Of a stretch of DNA of 64,000 nt, positions 1-10,430 are shown in pieces. The notes under the pieces were generated by a model. That model had not been told where the DNA came from. It made no database searches and saw nothing but the letters and a program-made list of their open reading frames with translations. Position 1 is the stretch's first letter. The number at the start of each line of letters is the position of its first letter. The DNA comes from Gliomastix tumulicola (lineage: Eukaryota > Ascomycota > Sordariomycetes > Hypocreales > Bionectriaceae), in contig BCHX01000001.1 of the NCBI GenBank assembly GCA_001599755.1, positions 3,410,001 to 3,474,000 on the forward strand, written 5' to 3'. Position numbers and translations under genes: made by a program.

Positions 1-1337
1 CAGCGGAAGGACTAGGGAAGATGCTCGAATCAGAAGAGGCGGTGACGGTGATAGTGGCATGCAGCTGCAGCTGCAGCAGCACCAGTGGCATCGTGCATGC
101 AGGTTGCAGCCAGTAAGACGGGGGTTTACGTTGGGCGGGAAACAGATTGGATGGAAGCAGAAAAACAAGCTGGACCCTGATGTCAGCACCAGGCGCAGTA
201 AAACCGCGTCTTTCTGCTCCGCGGCAAACTTCTCTTCCTCTTCCTCTTTCTCCTCTGCAGCTTCAACTATTCCAAGGTCAAGTTACTTCCGCTGTTCTTT
301 GTCTTGAGTACTGCTATTCAGCATCGTTTCTTTGTTTACCTCCGAGCCCAACGTAGCAGCGGCGGATTTTAGCCAGCTCAGCCCAATCCGCAATACCGCG
401 ACGCGCCCAGTTTTTCACGAATGCTACGATACAAACACAACATAACCACGCAACGCAACGAATAACGATCGAGACGGACATTCTCACAGCTGGTCCCAAC
501 TATCCAGCTCGAATTCGACGCAAATTTCCTCCCATCAGCAGCCATTCCTTCGTCCTTTCTTCTGAAGCACACCGACATCTCGTCATACCACGGTATTCTC
601 CACCAATTACCACCAAGTACCACCAAGTAAGTTAGGCCTTGCTATATTATACCTTAGCACGAACGCGGTACGTGCCGAGAAAAGGGGAGACGCGGTGATT
701 GGTGGGGGAGAGAAGTCTCTCTTTTAGCCCTCCTAGACGGGTGATACAAGGCGCTGGGCGGGAAAGAAAATGAGGAGGGCGGCCAGGCCCTCCGATCAAT
801 CGAGACAGTGTCGGATAACTACGGTTGCTGTCGCGCCTTTTGGGTCGACCGACCGACCTCATTGGATTCCAAGAAGCGCTGGAGGGGGTTGCTGGACGAC
901 CGCTGGAAGGGCCGCATGTGGGGGTCATCTTGATCCCTGATCCCCTAAAAGGACATACGAGGCACCACCCAGTGTTTGGGCATTATTTACTGACGCTGTT
1001 CGCACAGTCAATTAGTAGTCAGGGGCCGACATAAGATACCGCGCCCGAGATACCCTTCGACAGCTGATACCTCGTCCCAATCTCTCGCCGAGCCAGATAT
1101 TCTTATTACGAGCCAACCGCCCGAGACTCTATTGCCACATTGGGCTCTGCCAAGTGCGCTGTACCACCAGCAGCCTAACAGCGTGCACACGCCACGCCAC
1201 CCACTGTCAAAGCCGAGTCATCCCAGCTTTGGCCACTTTTTTGGGCTAGTCAGGAGGGCCTGGCATTCGCTGGACGGGGAACAAGGCAGTAAAATTAATA
1301 GGTCCCGGTCTCAGTCTCCGTCACTGTCGCCGTCGCC
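1..1337. other. Leader region with no gene recognised
   Basis: No open frame here has a recognisable domain. A short GCAGCTGCAG-type repeat lies near 61-80. The last few hundred bases before 1338 are pyrimidine- and C-rich, as is usual for a 5' leader of a fungal gene, so part of this stretch is probably promoter and 5' UTR of the CAP-Gly gene that follows. The left edge could also hold the far end of another transcript, but nothing coding can be supported. Confidence 0.5.
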
Positions 1338-3831
1338 ATGGCCTTTGCTTCCTCCACAACAACCACAACATATTCTTACGCGAGGCCGCCGCTGCCCAAG
1401 ACTCCTCCCCCCTCGCGTTCGCTGCGCAAACCCGCCGCTACAGCCTCGACCCCGAATCTCAACACGGCCTACGCGAGCCAGGTCAAGACGCCCCCCGTGC
1501 CCCCCTTACCGCGCAAGACCTCCTTCGCCGCCCTGACCTCGACCTCGCTCGCCAGCGTTCCCGATGTCACCGGCGCCTACGCACTCGATTCTGTAGTCAG
1601 CAACCGTCCGAGCTCACGCGCGCAGCCGACCAGCGCCAGAGACATGGCTCCCAACACGCCGGGCAAGTTCGTCGGCGACGATGTCTCCGTGGGCGACGCC
1701 GTCGACGTCCCCGGCAGCATGCACGGTCTCGTGCGCTTCATCGGCTCTGTCCGCGGCAAGAAGGGTGTCTTTGCTGGTGTTGAGCTCGATCCCGAGTTTG
1801 CTGTGCGAGGCAAGAACAGCGGCGATGTCGATGGGTACGTTCTCACCCCTGACCTTCCCCTGAGCACCTGCGAAGATGTGTTTCATTCTCTGACCGCATA
1901 CTAGTGTATCATACTTTACGACCACAATCGATGGCACCGGCATCTTTGTGCCTCTCCCCAAGGTTCTCCCGCGGGGCACCCCCTTACCGACTCTGCCTGC
2001 GACACCCAGTACAGCTGGGCTTCGCTCCGGTCTCCCCAATACTGGCTACACGCCGCCGACACCTGGTCTGCCCAAGTTCAGCGCATCTGTCGGACCAGGA
2101 GCTAGGGCTCCCAGTCCTCAGGGCAAGCGGCAAGCGCGAACCTCTCTGCCCCGTCCAGACTCTCCGGTCCGCCGCACTCAGATGACTCCTGGTCCTCGGC
2201 CATCGATCGCGACTCCGGCAAAGGGGCAGTCGCGGTACGGGAGCCCGACCAACCGCTTCGCGCAAAGCGTGCGCGGAACGTCGGGCGACCCGAGCAAGAG
2301 AGCGCCTCAGCTAGACCGGAAGATGAGCATCGGCCCGCGTAGTGCGTCGGCTTTGGGCGCAGCCCAAGGCTTCGACGATGAGCCGAGTACAGTGGGCCCC
2401 TTGCGGTCCAAGACTAATGGCAGTGTTGGCTCTACATCTTCGTTCAGCAGCAAAGCGCGTCCCCAGTCCCGTGCCAATGGGGCCGCCAGGGACGAGGAGC
2501 TGGAGTCCCTGCGCGAACAGCTCCAGGACAAGGACAGGCAGCTTCGTGAGCAGGGCGCAACGTTGACAGAGATGGAGAGCAGCTTGACTGAGCTCCAATC
2601 GATTATGGAATCCGCCGAAGGGCTGCCGTCCAGGGACACAAGTCTGGACGACAAGGATTCCGAGCAGCTCCGTCAACTCCTGCGGGAGAAGAACGATAAA
2701 ATCAGCATGTTGACCGCCGAGTTTGACGCTCATCGTGCCGATTTTCGCAGCACTATTGACGCTCTGGAGATGGCCAGCACCGAGACAGAGCGCGTGTATG
2801 AGAAGCGCATCGAAGAGCTCATGGCAGATGTGCGAGAGCTAGAGTCGAGGAATCTTGACGTTGACTCCGTCGCCACCCAGCTGAGGCAACTGGAAGAGCT
2901 TGTCCAGGAGCTCGAGGAAGGGCTGGAAGACGCACGGAGGGGAGAGGCGGAGGCTCGCGGTGAAGTCGAATTCCTCCGAGGAGAAGTCGAGAGGACGAGG
3001 ACTGAACTCTTCCGCGAACGCGAGAAGGGCGGCCACGGCCGTAATGGTAGTGGAGAAAGGGGCCATCCCTCCAAGGAGCTCGAGCAGAAGGAAGACGAGA
3101 TCAGAGGGCTCAAGGCCATCATCCACTCTCTCAGCCGTGACTCTGGGTCTGGCGAGCAGCGCAACTCCGGTCAGCGCCCTGGTTCGTGGATCCCCAACGA
3201 GATGGTGGAGAATAAGATTGCCCGCGACAATTTGGAGCGCCAGGTGGCCGAGCTGCAATCGATTCTGAACCAGAAGAACGGCAGGGAAGAGGAGCTCGAG
3301 CGGGAGGTTGAGCAGCTCAAGACCGCCGCCGTCGATGCGCGCCGGTCATCGCTCCGAGATTCTAGGGATACGGTTGTCCTGATGCGGTCTCAGGAGAACC
3401 GCTCCTCCGCCGCGATGCACAGCCGCAACGTGTCACGCAACACCATCACGGAGAGCGACGCCCAGTCAAGTGCTACAGAGAATAGCACACTCTGGTGCGA
3501 GATCTGCGAAAGCAGCGGTCATGACATCCTCACCTGCACAAACATGTTTGGCCCGGACGGCGGAAAGGTCAGCACCGAGATCATAGCCAATAAGGAGAAC
3601 CACGGCCTGCGCCCCATCAACGGAGACGACGATGCGCATCCGGCTCCCCTCACACCCGTCAAGTCGAAGAGTCCCCTGGCGACCCCGACCGTCAAGATCA
3701 TGCCCAACCCAATGGAATCCGGCCCGGTCGCGGGCAAGGAGAGCGGCGTCATGGATCCGTCCAAGTGGTGCGCTGTCTGCGAGCGGGATGGCCATGACAG
3801 CGTGGACTGCCCCTTCGAGGATGCGTTTTAA
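1338..3831 (+). CDS. CAP-Gly domain microtubule plus-end protein (CLIP-170/Bik1/Tip1 type)
   Basis: Two exons, 1338-1834 and 1905-3831 (807 aa). The 70-nt intron (GTACGT to CTAG) interrupts the CAP-Gly domain. Splicing joins GKNSGDVDG to VSYFTT and restores the domain (about residues 112-185), with the GKNSG groove motif that in this family binds the C-terminal EEY/F tail of tubulin and EB proteins. A Ser/Pro-rich basic linker follows, then a long coiled coil (about 360-650) expected to dimerise the protein. Two CCHC zinc knuckles close the protein, WCEICESSGHDILTC near 695 and WCAVCERDGHDSVDC near 786, the arrangement known from CLIP-170. Expected role: tracking growing microtubule ends, with effects on nuclear movement and polarity. 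The intron-retained reading stops early at 1904, so splicing is required. The family call is firm; which yeast orthologue it matches is inferred. Confidence 0.9.
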
Positions 3832-4377
3832 TACCCTTTTCTTGTTTTGACCCGGCTCTCATGCAGAGTCATATTTTCTGTTTTCACTTTTCTTCTTGTC
3901 TCTATTATTCCCCCCTCAGCCTGGCGCGGACGGGGGCGAGGGTTAGCTGGCGAGCGGGTAGATTGAGAGATATTATGATGACGACAAACGAGCGCCCTCT
4001 GGAGCTACCGACTTTGCCTGGATGTACACGGGCGTGACGACATCGCCTACACTGTTTGTCATTGTTTGGCTGCTGTACAATAACGAGTTTCATGTTTGCT
4101 GCCTCTCCGAATTCAATGCCACGCTGCCATTAGAGGCTTCTAGTTCTTGGTCTACGAGCTCTAATGAGAAGTTTTTCCAACGCCAGCTTGTAGGAAGGCA
4201 TCGTGACTCAGTACTTACATAGATGCATTCCATCACAACTGTCTTCTCGAATCGAGTTCTCTCATTGCTCCGAGACCTCTAATGAGTTACAATATCGTCC
4301 AATTTGCTGCATCATTGTTAGACCAGAAGAGTGTAGCCTTTATATAACATAAATTCGCATTGATGAAATATCAAGGA
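3832..4377. other. Intergenic, 3' region of the CAP-Gly gene and upstream of the first tRNA-Ile
   Basis: Becomes AT-richer towards the tRNA. A TATATAA-like stretch lies at about 4340-4347, some 30 nt before the first tRNA-Ile; this spacing is compatible with an upstream Pol III TATA-like element, but that is inference. No gene is seen. Confidence 0.4.
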
Positions 4378-4472
4378 GCTTGGTTAGCTCAGTTGGTTAG
4401 AGCGTCGTACTAATATTGGATCCCCAATATCAAGTAATGCGAAGGTCACAGGTTCGACCCCTGTACTGAGCA
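4378..4472 (+). tRNA. tRNA-Ile (anticodon AAT), copy 1, with a 21-nt intron
   Basis: It folds as a full cloverleaf. The acceptor GCTTGGT pairs with ACTGAGC, the D arm is GCTC/GAGC, the anticodon stem TCGTA pairs with TGCGA, and the T arm is ACAGG-TTCGACC-CCTGT, with discriminator A. The loop reads CTAATA-A, giving anticodon AAT (inosine-modified to read ATT/ATC/ATA). A 21-nt intron (4411-4431) sits one base 3' of the anticodon, the canonical place for the tRNA splicing endonuclease. The mature length is 74 nt. Internal box A (TAGCTCAGTTGG) and box B (GGTTCGACC) are intact, and a T run at about 4479 can terminate Pol III. Copy 3 (12308-12402, opposite strand) is identical including the intron. 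Confidence 0.95.
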
Positions 4473-4643
4473 CTTCTCTTTTGCTATTTAGGTGTCTTCC
4501 TTTTGAAATTATCCTCCTCCTTTTTTTCTCTTTTTTTAATCCCTTAAAAAGAATCCAGATAGCTCTTTTCTACTATATAACAAGGCTGGCCTAGTCTGAG
4601 GTCGACGTATATTTCGATTTCGGTCGTGGCTTGTCACGATGAG

Positions 4644-4792
4644 GCTTGGTTAGCTCAGTTGGTTAGAGCGGTTCGTACACATGAAGCTATCATGATGGAG
4701 GCACCATTCACTAACAATAATATAGTCGTACTAATATTGAATCTCAATATCATGTAATGCGAAGGTCACAGGTTCGACCCCTGTACTGAGCA
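4644..4792 (+). tRNA. tRNA-Ile (AAT), copy 2, with two introns: a 55-nt spliceosomal-like insertion and a 20-nt canonical intron
   Basis: All mature positions equal copies 1 and 3. The canonical anticodon-loop intron is 20 nt here (4737-4756) and differs in sequence from the 21-nt version. In addition, 4671-4725 (55 nt) is inserted between nucleotide 26 and the first base of the anticodon stem. The insertion begins GTTCGT, carries CTAAC at 4711-4715 and ends TATAG, i.e. donor, branch site and acceptor of a fungal mRNA intron, with branch A to acceptor about 11 nt. Boxes A and B flank it and remain intact. A T run follows at 4798-4801. If the insertion is not removed the gene is a pseudogene; if removed, the product is the same isoacceptor as its neighbours. 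Confidence 0.8.
4671..4725 (+). other. 55-nt intron-like insertion inside tRNA-Ile copy 2
   Basis: Bounded by GT and AG with a CTAAC branch motif; length and layout match Pezizomycotina mRNA introns. Precise removal restores the tRNA. The sequence TCGTAC occurs both just inside its 5' end (4673-4678) and immediately after its 3' end (4726-4731), which could be a trace of how it inserted (a short target duplication) or coincidence. The boundary can be shifted by one base because both junctions have a G. Confidence 0.75.
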
Positions 4793-4904
4793 TATTCTTT
4801 TGTTCCTTTTTGCTCTCCTACTCTTCCCCAGTCAGGTATATACTCAGTATGCTTACGAAGCACTCAAGAGCTATGTTGAGGGAAGACAGACAATACATTG
4901 TTCC

Positions 4905-6371
4905 TCAGCTCACACTCAGTATCTCCCCTCGCATGTCATGCCACCACCGGGCGCTCTTCCACATCTCGTCATCCCAGTCGCCGACGAGGAACCAGTACTT
5001 GCGGAGGAACCAGACCTGCGGCTCCCAGCTTCGCACATCCCACGGCACGCCGGCCTCCATGCCCAGGCTGTTTTGCTGCGACCCCCAGCAGACCAGCGCA
5101 CCTTTTGAGAAGTCATCGCAGAGCTCGTCTTCGTCGAAGAGTGGCGGGTCTTGCTGCATGGCTCGGAGGGCCTTGTCGCGGAAGATGCGATACGGTATGA
5201 CATCCTGGGGTGGGGGTGTCAGGAGGGACAAGGGCGCAACAATTGGCCAGCGGTTAGGGGGACGGGAGGGTCAACATACCAAATATGGGTGATGACCAAC
5301 TATGAACTGTGTATCTACCGGCTGTAAGTCTGTAGAGATGGAGCGGAACTTGGGTCTCAGCGCCGCGAGCTGGGACGAATGGTACCCCGTGTCCTGGTCG
5401 ATGCTGAACGGACTGACGCCTTCCTCCCCCGTCAGCTGCTCTGTGTCCTTCATGCCAAGGGCGTAGAAGTTGGTCACAATGGCAGCGTAGAATCCCGCGT
5501 CGCGGGCGTAGAGCTGCGAGAGCTGGGCGGGCCCAACCTGGCCCGAGGAGTATCGCCAGGCGAAGACCCCGAAGCGGCGCGCCATCTCCTGGAGTGCGAT
5601 CTTTGCCGGGTGTGTGTGCGGTTGGGATTTGGTGCTACAGTTGGAGGAAGAGGACGACGCCGTAGAGGAGGAAGAGGCGTAGGAGGAGGAGGGGAACGAG
5701 CGGCTGGATAGCTCGCCGGTTTCAAGCTGGAGGTGGAGGAGGAGTTCCTTCTTCTGAGTGTGCGAGAGGCCTTGGATGCTCTCCAGCACTCTGGCAAGCG
5801 TCCGAGTCTGTTCATCGCGGTCGCTCATCCTAGTCCCCGACACGAGCGTCGTCGTCGTCGGGATTACTGCTGATTCGCCCAGGGTGGCTATGAACGAACC
5901 CAGAGAGTCCCCAGCCCGGATCAGTGCGCTGTTCGAATCCGTCGGCTGGGAAGAAGGGTCATAAGAGTCCAAGAAGTCCCAGCCATGATTGGTGAGAGCG
6001 CTCTCGATGGGGCGATTCCTCAGGTCACGATGGATTCCATGGTCGATCACATCAATGTGGTCATCATCCCCTTGGGTCAATGGTAGCCCTGCTGAGCCAA
6101 CAGGTAGAACACTGGGCCGTGAAGAAGTTGATGCAGACTGAGATTCAGGCTCGTTGGCTGTAAGCTTGTCCAGCAAGGCAAGCTTCTGTTTCCTCTTCTG
6201 GCCTAAGATTTACATTTTCGTCAACTCCTGGGTCACTGGCTGTTGTGAAAGTGCAGACATACGGTAGTTGTGACTGGCGATGCGATTCTGCTCCCGCCGC
6301 GCTTCAGTGTTTCGCCGAGGCGGCGGTTTCGCCTTACCGCTGCCACTCCCACTCTTGGAGTTCTGGTCCAT
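4905..6371 (-). CDS. bZIP transcription factor with C-terminal DUF3425 domain
   Basis: Three exons on the minus strand: 6263-6371, 5280-6202, 4905-5204 (443 aa). Exon 1 plus the start of exon 2 encode the basic region (residues about 19-45), REQNRIASHNYRQKRKQKLA. This fits N-x7-R, with His where most relatives have Arg, followed by a short leucine-containing segment. The first intron cuts the basic region at the second conserved Arg codon. A long Ser-rich middle follows, then the DUF3425 domain (about 305-435) with PPLFDEDELCDD, LVCWGS and PWDVRSWEPQVWFLRKYWFLVG. Such proteins are nuclear DNA-binding regulators limited to filamentous fungi; the target genes cannot be inferred. The start ATG at 6371 is the only one after an in-frame stop. 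The stop lies 112 nt from tRNA-Ile copy 2. Confidence 0.88.
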
Positions 6372-7864
6372 ATGATGTGCCTTGTTCACTCGGTTGTTTG
6401 CGACTATGGTCTAGGGTGTTCAAGGGAGTATTGATGGGGCGCTGTGGCATCTCGCATTGGCTGATGGCTCTCATGTACGAACCCCGTAAGGTCGTCGGCG
6501 TACGTGAGCACGCGTCCCTTAGGGCATAACCATCCACAAGGTGGCCAATGGTGAGCTGAAATGTATGCCGCGGAGTGACCGCGCGGAGTGAGATGCGGAC
6601 GTTGGTGGCTTGGATGGAGTTAGGCAGATCCCAAAGCTGAGAGAGAGGTCGCGAGTTCCATCGAGACCGGGGCGCTTGACATCATGTCTCGGGAGTCCGA
6701 AAACCGTTTGGTGGGGTATTTGTTACCACAGCACATGTCAAGTGCAGAGCCAAACTAAGGCAAACGAAGTACCACCGTATCAACATCAGAAGGTGGTCAC
6801 ACACAGGGCAAGGCACTCATTACTACGTCGGAAATACGTGTTGTCTCACTGTCATCAGAGTTGCCTAAAAGAATACCTTGACCTTGGAGCTGAAAAGAAG
6901 AGAGTAGAAAAGAATATTACGGGCAGTAGGCAAGCCGTCAGCCTGCCTGCTTACCAACTGAAACTGGCTGTCGACGAGGCGTCCAATTCAATGCCTAAGT
7001 ACTAACCAAGGCCGATCCTGGTTGCTTGTTCCTCGCAAAGAAATGGGGAATTCTTCCAGCGACTGGAGCTCTGTTAAGAGGCGACACCGATAAGCAAGGG
7101 ATAATGCGGGCCCACTACGCCAACAAGCAAGTATCCCAAATGTCCCTCCCTAACGGCACCGCCACCATCGACTTCCTTCGATACCATTCCATGAGGCGCA
7201 TTGTCTCCGTTGTAGCGTCCAATCGGTAAGTGCTATTTTTTGACCAGCCCGCCTTTTTCTTCCTCGAGGCTCGCTTCGATTCTCAACACAGAGATCTTTT
7301 CCCTCGTCTCACACGAATCTTTCCCTCCCTCGCTGCAACTGCGCAACAAGCAGACACAGTACACCGGCCCTTTGCTTTGCAGTGTTCATCGCCTGAATCA
7401 CTGTTGACGAAAAGTCAGGACCAAGCAAACCAGCCTCCTCCGATAACCAGCTTATCCGCCCGCCTTCAGCAGCATCCACACACGCACGCACCCTGGTCAC
7501 CCTTTCGCTCTCGGTGCCTGTCGTCGACTACTACTACTACTACTAGTATCGACCGTTGGGACGCTCGAAATTTCTCTCGACCCCGCCGAACGAAACGTCA
7601 GACTCCCACTGCCGCGGCAAGACTTTGCTTCGACTCCCTTCCCCCCCCAAGGGCTTCAGTGATTTTTGGGTGATAAGGTAGGCGGAGTCCGCAACCTGCG
7701 CCGCTGATTCCAGCCACCAGCGGAATCTTACTCCAGACTCGTGCTAACGCGGCATTCGACAACAACAGCCCGAATCGCCCTCGACGAGCCAGCCAGTTCA
7801 GCTCTCTCTCCTTCACATCTCCCACAGCCTTCATTGACACGGAACTCGAGTCCGATCCGCAATC
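6372..7864. other. Divergent promoter region between the bZIP and Ydj1-type genes
   Basis: About 1.5 kb with no ORF that looks coding. The right half (7230-7864) is CT-rich with a CTA trinucleotide run near 7530-7546, typical of a fungal 5' leader for the downstream J-protein gene. Short open frames in 6610-7005 and 7230-7673 show no domain and lack splice logic. Confidence 0.5.
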
Positions 7865-9354
7865 ATGGTCAAGGAAACGAAGTACTACGACACCCTGGGT
7901 GTACGAACTTACCTCTTCATAGAAATGCATCGAGTATGCCGAGGGAGACCTTGTTTACTGACTACTATCACTACAGGTTGCGCCCACGGCAACGGAAGCA
8001 GAGCTCAAGAAGGCCTACAAGGTCAATGCCCTGAAGTACCATCCTGGTATGTTTGTCTACACACCCCCCCCCCCCCCCCCGGCACAATCACGCCGAATGC
8101 GCAATGAAGCGGGCTGCTAACCCCTCCACCTAACAGACAAGAACGCGCATAACCCGTCTGCGGAAGACAAGTTCAAGGAGATATCACACGCCTACGAGAT
8201 CCTGTCCGACCCCCAGAAGCGAACCGTCTACGACCAGTATGGCGAGGCCGGCCTCGAGGGTGGTGCCGGCGGCGGTGGCATGGCGGCTGAGGATCTGTTC
8301 GCCCAGTTCTTCGGCGGTGGCGGCTTCGGTGGCATGGGCGGGATGGGTGGCATGTTCGGAGGCGGCATGGGGAACCGCGGCCCGCCCAAGGCGCGCACGA
8401 TTCACCACACTCACAAGGTCGCTCTCGAGGACATCTACCGTGGTAAGATCTCCAAGCTCGCGCTGCAGAGGTCCATCATCTGCCCCAAGTGTGCCGGTAT
8501 CGGCGGCAAGGAAGGTGCCGTCAAGAAGTGCACAGGCTGTGACGGGCACGGCATGAAGACCATGATGCGCCAGATGGGTCCCATGATCCAGCGCTTCCAG
8601 ACGGTGTGCCCTGACTGCAACGGCGAGGGCGAGATCATTAAGGACAAGGACCGCTGCAAGCAGTGCAATGGCAAGAAGACCGTGGTCGACCGCAAGGTTC
8701 TCCATGTCCACGTCGACAAGGGTGTCCGAAGCGGAACCAAGGTCGACTTCCGCGGGGAGGGTGACCAGGCACCTGGAATCCAGGCCGGTGACGTCGTGTT
8801 CGAGATCGAAGAGAAGCCCCACGCCCGCTTCACCCGCAAGGACGACGACTTGCTCTACAACTGCGACATCGAGCTCGTGACTGCCCTCGCCGGTGGCACC
8901 ATCTACATCGAGCACCTCGACGACCGTTGGTTGAGCATCGACATTCTACCAGGAGAGGCTATCGCGCCAGGTATGTGCAACAATGCCACACACCCAGTAG
9001 TGTACATTTAAAGAATGGAGACTAACACAACCCACAGAGGCAGTCAAGATGGTCCGCGGCCAGGGCATGCCTTCGCCCAGGCATCACGATTACGGCAACC
9101 TGTACATCCGCTTCAACGTCAAGTTCCCCGAGAAGAACTGGACCGACGACCCGGCGGCTTTCGAATCCCTCCGCAAGATCCTCCCTGGCCCGGAGGTCTT
9201 GGCCCAGCCCCCCTCAGAAGCCATGACCGAGCCCGCCGACCTTGAGGATCTCGACAGCAGTTCGCAGAGCCGCGTCTTCAACTCCGGTGGTATGGACGAG
9301 GACGACGAGGATGGCCACCCTGGCGGCGAGCGTGTCCAGTGTGCTTCGCAGTAA
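7865..9354 (+). CDS. YDJ1: Type I Hsp40 co-chaperone, Ydj1/Mas5 orthologue
   Basis: Four exons, 7865-7900, 7977-8046, 8137-8970 and 9038-9354 (418 aa; yeast Ydj1 is 409). J domain at residues 5-70 with the HPD tripeptide at 34-36; the Asp codon is assembled across intron 2. A Gly/Phe/Met-rich linker follows, then four CxxCxGxG-type zinc-binding repeats (about 151-215: CPKCAGIG, CTGCDGHG, CPDCNGEG, CKQCNGKK). Beta-sandwich substrate-binding domains follow. The C-terminus is CASQ, a CaaX box for farnesylation identical to that of yeast Ydj1, which tethers a fraction to ER and mitochondrial membranes. It stimulates Hsp70 ATPase and passes on clients. Intron 2 contains a 17-C run. The next gene downstream is another J-protein. 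Confidence 0.96.
8064..8080. repeat. Run of 17 C residues in intron 2 of the Ydj1-type gene
   Basis: An uninterrupted C tract between the donor at 8047 and the acceptor at 8136. The complementary strand is a G run able to form G-quadruplexes. Its true length may be uncertain because homopolymers are sequenced poorly. Confidence 0.9.
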
Positions 9355-10430
9355 TTCCGACCGACCACCAACACTAATAGCGCGTACATCAAAATCGACG
9401 AGAAGAGAGCTGAGCTTCTACTATGGGCCAGTGGCTCTTCATAGTCGAGGTTTGTTGCCATAGCTACACGCAACTCCCGGCATGGGGCGCGAGAGATGGC
9501 GGTCGATGTAAACCCCCGCGCCGAGAGAAAGAGACAAGCGACGACCACTCTCTCGACACTCGGTTCTTAGCCCTGAACACCCGCTCGCGGCAACTATAAC
9601 ACGGGGGTGCTCTAGGGTGGATTCTCTCAGAGGACGGGTCATCAACTTCATCTTAAGCAATGGCCCTGGTGTTTTAGGCTAGCACTGGGGGTTCGACTTG
9701 CGTTTGTCTTCCAAGGCCCGAGTCGAGGAAGCGGTAGCTTTAGAAGATATAGACGACTGATGAGACGGGAAAGGAGCACTAGATATTCCAATATTTTTTT
9801 TATTCTAGGCATGGTTTGAGTCTTGAGTCCAGGTTGCATTTTCATACCCCACCGTGTGCTCCCTCATAAGTCAGGCTTTGCAAACCGCATTCCAGTACTG
9901 TACGCACTGAGATTTGTGTTCAAAGCTTTCCCTGGCGAAGGTTCCATTGTGTGAAGCTGCCCCTGACTTACCCACAAGCTTCGTGCCGCTGTGGGGTAGT
10001 TGGTGACATAAAATTTCTGCGAACACTTCTTGTGCAGATAGAGAACGTGATGTTCCTGCGATGATGCTGTAGGATGTGAGAGACTTGGGGAGACTTCGAA
10101 GCCATATTATGCTACAGCCGACACATTGAACCAAAGGAATTAAAAATTACAGTCATCATATTACATATATTTCCATAAGCAGTACTACTTACTGAGGATA
10201 AAATGTAACCTCTCAGCTTTAGGTGTCGCCTTTGTTTTGTCTACTACATGGACCCTTGTTTTTTCCTGGTCCTTTTTTTTTCTTGGCCACCCCCTTGTTT
10301 GAGCAAGTACCGGGTAGGCCATGCTACAGAATTCCAGAAGGGGTATCAAAATATATGGCTAGAAAATAAATGCACACCTGTCAACTCTGCCGCCTCCATC
10401 CCCCCCAAACCAACAGCAAATAATGTCAGC
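9355..10430. other. Intergenic between the two J-protein genes
   Basis: About 1.1 kb. The first part is the probable 3' UTR of the Ydj1-type gene. An AT-rich stretch at about 10130-10215 probably marks the boundary between transcripts. No coding potential is seen. Confidence 0.45.

Noticed and set aside
6610..7005. 131-codon plus-strand frame upstream of the Ydj1-type gene
   Set aside because: No domain, no conserved-looking block and no splice-compatible neighbours; considered chance.
8184..8915. 243-codon minus-strand frame opposite the Ydj1-type gene
   Set aside because: Antisense shadow of a highly biased gene; no recognisable domain.
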